Below, piece by piece: positions 5,575 through 7,245 of a stretch of 7,245 nt of DNA. A program made the position numbers and the translations under genes. Below the pieces are notes generated by a model, which was given only the letters and a program-made list of their open reading frames with translations, was not told the origin of the DNA and did no database searches. This DNA comes from an uncultured Lachnospiraceae bacterium. GTDB lineage: Bacteria > Bacillota > Clostridia > Lachnospirales > Lachnospiraceae. Location: contig CALZMS010000041.1 in the NCBI GenBank assembly GCA_945788595.1, positions 1 through 7,245 of the forward strand. The letters are read 5' to 3'. Numbering within the stretch: the first letter of the stretch is position 1; the number at the start of each line of letters is the position of its first letter.

Positions 5575-5595
5575 ATGATACGATATGTTAAGTAA
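5575..5595 (+). CDS. Cassette B micro-ORF (MIRYVK, 6 aa)
   Basis: The same six-residue product as copy A is encoded with CGA for AGA, GTT for GTA and TAA for TGA, behind AGAGG at the same five-base spacing. Its stop is at the foot of the terminator stem. Short enough to be coincidental, but all three substitutions are silent. Confidence 0.4.
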   Translation: MIRYVK

Positions 5596-5640
5596 AGCAC
5601 CGGCTGGTACATGAAATTATGTAGAGTCGGTGCTTATTTT
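5595..5640 (+). terminator. Structured terminator of cassette B, between convergent genes
   Basis: The lower stem 5595-5605 pairs with 5625-5635, with upper stem TACAT/ATGTA (5608-5612 with 5619-5623), a 6-base loop, and a T-rich tail broken by one A. It lies just beyond the stop of the minus-strand gene ending at 5643 and may partly serve that strand too, though the U run there is poor. Confidence 0.8.
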
Positions 5641-5642
5641 AT

Positions 5643-5789
5643 TTATTTTCGTCTGCAGCTCTGCGCACAGTTACCGCAGTCACATCCGCAGTTGCTTTTT
5701 CCCGCTTTTTTGTTTCTTCGCAGGATAGCTACAGCCAGAGCAACGATACCGATCACTGCCACAGCTACGATAATATCTGCAAAATTCAT
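5643..5789 (-). CDS. FeoB-associated Cys-rich membrane protein (48 aa)
   Basis: The peptide begins MNFADIIVAVAVIGIVALAV, a single transmembrane segment (about residues 4-23). It continues with a basic stretch (LRRNKKAGK) and a cysteine cluster C34-x-C36-x-C38-x2-C41-x3-C45. This matches the short FeoB-associated Cys-rich membrane proteins found beside feoB in Firmicutes. They are thought to assist ferrous iron uptake, perhaps by binding metal at the membrane, though the biochemical role is not settled. AGGAGG (5795-5800 on the minus strand) precedes ATG by five bases. It lies 175 bases downstream of feoB and has its own likely promoter, so it may be transcribed both with feoB and alone. Confidence 0.88.
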   Translation of the reverse strand: MNFADIIVAVAVIGIVALAVAILRRNKKAGKSNCGCDCGNCAQSCRRK

Positions 5790-5808
5790 AGAAACCTCCT
5801 GTGAGTAT

Positions 5809-5836
5809 ATAATAGGTATTTGTACAGTTGCTTCAA
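5809..5836 (-). promoter_or_regulatory. Probable promoter of the FeoB-associated gene
   Basis: On the minus strand, TTGAAG (5831-5836) and TATTAT (5809-5814) are 16 bases apart, giving a short leader before AGGAGG. No clear Fur-type box was recognised. Confidence 0.5.
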
Positions 5837-5964
5837 AACACGATGCGTAAAAACAGGTAAGCAGGATATGCTGATGGCGTATTCCTGAAGCATGTTCTTA
5901 CGGCGGCATCAGTAAATGATACAATCTGTTTTGAATGGTTGTAAAATCTGCAAAGACCGTATCA

Positions 5965-7245
5965 TTACATTCCCATAGCCATGCAAATCAGTTTTACCAC
6001 AAAAGCAATGATCCATGCCACAACACACTGCCACAGCACTACGCCCACAGCCCATCTGCCTCCCAGCTCCCGCTTAATGGAAGCGATGGCTGCAACGCAG
6101 GGCGTATACAGCAGGGAAAATACCAGCATGGTAGCAGCGGAAACTGTGGAGAGTGCAGTGTGGATACTGTCTCCAAACAGAAGACCCATGGTGGAGACAA
6201 CACTTTCCTTGGCCATAAATCCACTGATCAGAGAAGTAACGATACGCCAGTCATCCAGTCCCAGCGGTGCAAACAGCGGTACCAGCCAGCCGGAGACCAT
6301 GGCCATCAGACTTTCCGAGGAATCGCTGACCATTTTCAGATGGATATCAAAGCTTTGCAGGAACCACACAACGATGGTGGCGATCAGGATCACACTGAAG
6401 GCTTTACTCAGGAAATCCTTGGCTTTTTCCCACAGAAGCTGGGCTACGTTTTTGACACCGGGCATACGGTAATTGGGCAGCTCCATGACAAAAGGTACGG
6501 CTTCACCTTTAAATAAGGTGTTTTTGAAAAGCAGCGCCACCAGGATTGCCACCAGAATACCCAGCACATACAGTCCGGTCATGATAAAACCGCCCTTGCC
6601 CGGGAAAAATGCGCTGACAAAGAAGGCGTAGATGGGCAGCTTTGCAGTACAGCTCATAAACGGAGTGAGTAGGATGGTCATACGGCGATCTCGCTTGCTG
6701 GGCAAAGTTCTTGTAGCCATGACTGCCGGAACGGTACAGCCAAAACCGATCAGCATGGGTACGATGCTTCGGCCGGAAAGACCGATCTTTCTGAGCAGCT
6801 TATCCATGAAGAACGCCACACGGGCCACATAGCCGCTGTCTTCCATGATGGACAGGAAGAAAAACAGGGTGACAACGATGGGAAGAAAGCTCAAAACGCT
6901 TCCCACACCGCCCAAGATTCCGTCGATGACAAGTCCGTGCAGGGCGTGGCTGACGTGTACCTCAGTCATCCAGGCATCTACCATACTGGTCAGTGCATCA
7001 ATACCTGATTCCAGAAGCCCCTGTAAAAAGGCACCGATCACGTTAAAGGTCAGAAAGAACACTATGCCCATAATGGCGATAAAGCAGGGAATGGCGGTCC
7101 ATTTTCCGGTCAGGATCCGGTCGATCTTTTCGGAACGGATCCGTTCTTTGCTTTCCGTCGGCTTTTTGACAGTCCGCTCACAGACATATTCGATAAAGTC
7201 AAAACGCATATCGGCGATGGCAGCGCTGCGGTCCATGCCGCCTTC
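5965..7245 (-). CDS. feoB: Ferrous iron transport protein B, membrane domain, 5' end beyond window
   Basis: The visible 426 residues are the C-terminal part of FeoB, the GTP-dependent ferrous iron importer of the cytoplasmic membrane. The N-terminal G domain is off the right edge; the frame stays open to base 7245. Numbering from the first in-window Met, the end of the cytosolic helical domain (AAIADMRFDFIEYV, 5-18) leads to a basic linker and about eight hydrophobic segments. Gate motifs are intact: GGVGSVLSFLP (109-119), EDSGYVARVAFFMD (132-145), GFGCTVPAVMATRT (164-177) with its cysteine, RDRRMTILLTPFMSCTAKLPIY (182-203), AKESVVSTMG (342-351) and YTPCVAAIASIKRE (377-390). A 48-residue Cys-rich partner follows. 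Iron-responsive control is expected, but the promoter lies outside. Confidence 0.96.
   Translation of the reverse strand, partial: EGGMDRSAAIADMRFDFIEYVCERTVKKPTESKERIRSEKIDRILTGKWTAIPCFIAIMGIVFFLTFNVIGAFLQGLLESGIDALTSMVDAWMTEVHVSHALHGLVIDGILGGVGSVLSFLPIVVTLFFFLSIMEDSGYVARVAFFMDKLLRKIGLSGRSIVPMLIGFGCTVPAVMATRTLPSKRDRRMTILLTPFMSCTAKLPIYAFFVSAFFPGKGGFIMTGLYVLGILVAILVALLFKNTLFKGEAVPFVMELPNYRMPGVKNVAQLLWEKAKDFLSKAFSVILIATIVVWFLQSFDIHLKMVSDSSESLMAMVSGWLVPLFAPLGLDDWRIVTSLISGFMAKESVVSTMGLLFGDSIHTALSTVSAATMLVFSLLYTPCVAAIASIKRELGGRWAVGVVLWQCVVAWIIAFVVKLICMAMGM

Larger units (their letters stand above)
5242..5640 (+). repeat. Micro-operon cassette, copy B (direct repeat with 3315-3714)
   Basis: This is the second copy of the 400-base unit with the same order of promoter, leader inverted repeat, four tiny ORFs and terminator. 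It is followed by convergent genes on the minus strand. It therefore cannot be the attenuating leader of a downstream gene, which argues that the cassette acts on its own. Confidence 0.95.

Noticed and set aside
3315..5640. Insertion sequence or composite transposon bounded by the cassettes
   Set aside because: The repeats are direct, carry selected ORFs and terminators rather than inverted ends, and no transposase or target-site duplication is evident; Rpn proteins are nucleases despite their putative transposase label.
5611..5850. 79-codon plus-strand frame opposite the FeoB-associated gene
   Set aside because: It begins inside the cassette B terminator and is antisense to a well-supported Cys-rich membrane peptide.
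5871..5912. Imperfect hairpin (CTGATG/CATCAG) as the feoB terminator
   Set aside because: There is no T tract on either strand after the stem and the loop is large.

Overview
The window looks like chromosomal DNA of a Gram-positive Clostridia member, most probably a Lachnospiraceae (Blautia/Dorea/Mediterraneibacter-like) gut anaerobe. This rests on the GroEL and GroES sequence character, the HrcA/CIRCE heat-shock control, the purine-rich AGGAGG ribosome sites, and the FeoB plus Cys-rich FeoB-associated protein pair. The genus is inference; the sequence alone does not fix it.

Layout. At 2-322 is the C-terminal end of a YitT/DUF2179 membrane protein. A consensus promoter (383-410) and a CIRCE operator (505-531) then lead into the groES-groEL chaperonin operon (555-2477), closed by a strong terminator (2509-2538). 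A second consensus promoter drives a lone hotdog-fold (YbgC/FadM-type) acyl-CoA thioesterase (2796-3251), also with its own terminator. From about 3315 to 5640 lies an accessory segment. Two direct copies of a roughly 400-bp micro-operon (cassette A 3315-3714, cassette B 5242-5640) flank an Rpn-family PD-(D/E)XK nuclease gene (3932-4777) and a 90-residue stand-alone [2Fe-2S] protein (4855-5127). Converging from the right, on the minus strand, are feoB (5965-7245, truncated by the window edge) and a 48-residue FeoB-associated Cys-rich membrane peptide (5643-5789).

The most notable content is the pair of cassettes. Each carries an extended -10 promoter, a perfect GGAAAT/ATTTCC inverted repeat in the leader, and a strong AAGGAGG site. 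Up to four tiny ORFs follow (19, 17, 20 and 6 residues), then a structured terminator. Differences between the copies fall overwhelmingly at synonymous positions: 6 of 7 in peptide 1, 3 of 3 in peptide 3, and 3 of 3 in the 6-codon ORF, including a TGA/TAA stop swap. The terminator stem shows compensatory change. Peptides 1 and 3 share a K-[LI]-E-x-F-L-E-[DE]-Y-Y core. I do not recognise this peptide family; it is the best candidate here for an undescribed system.

The rpn gene also deserves attention. It starts at TTG behind a ribosome site that can be sequestered in a hairpin, and it contains an in-frame internal AGGAGGT-ATG that would yield an 84-residue C-terminal product, echoing the intragenic antitoxins reported for E. 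coli Rpn nucleases.
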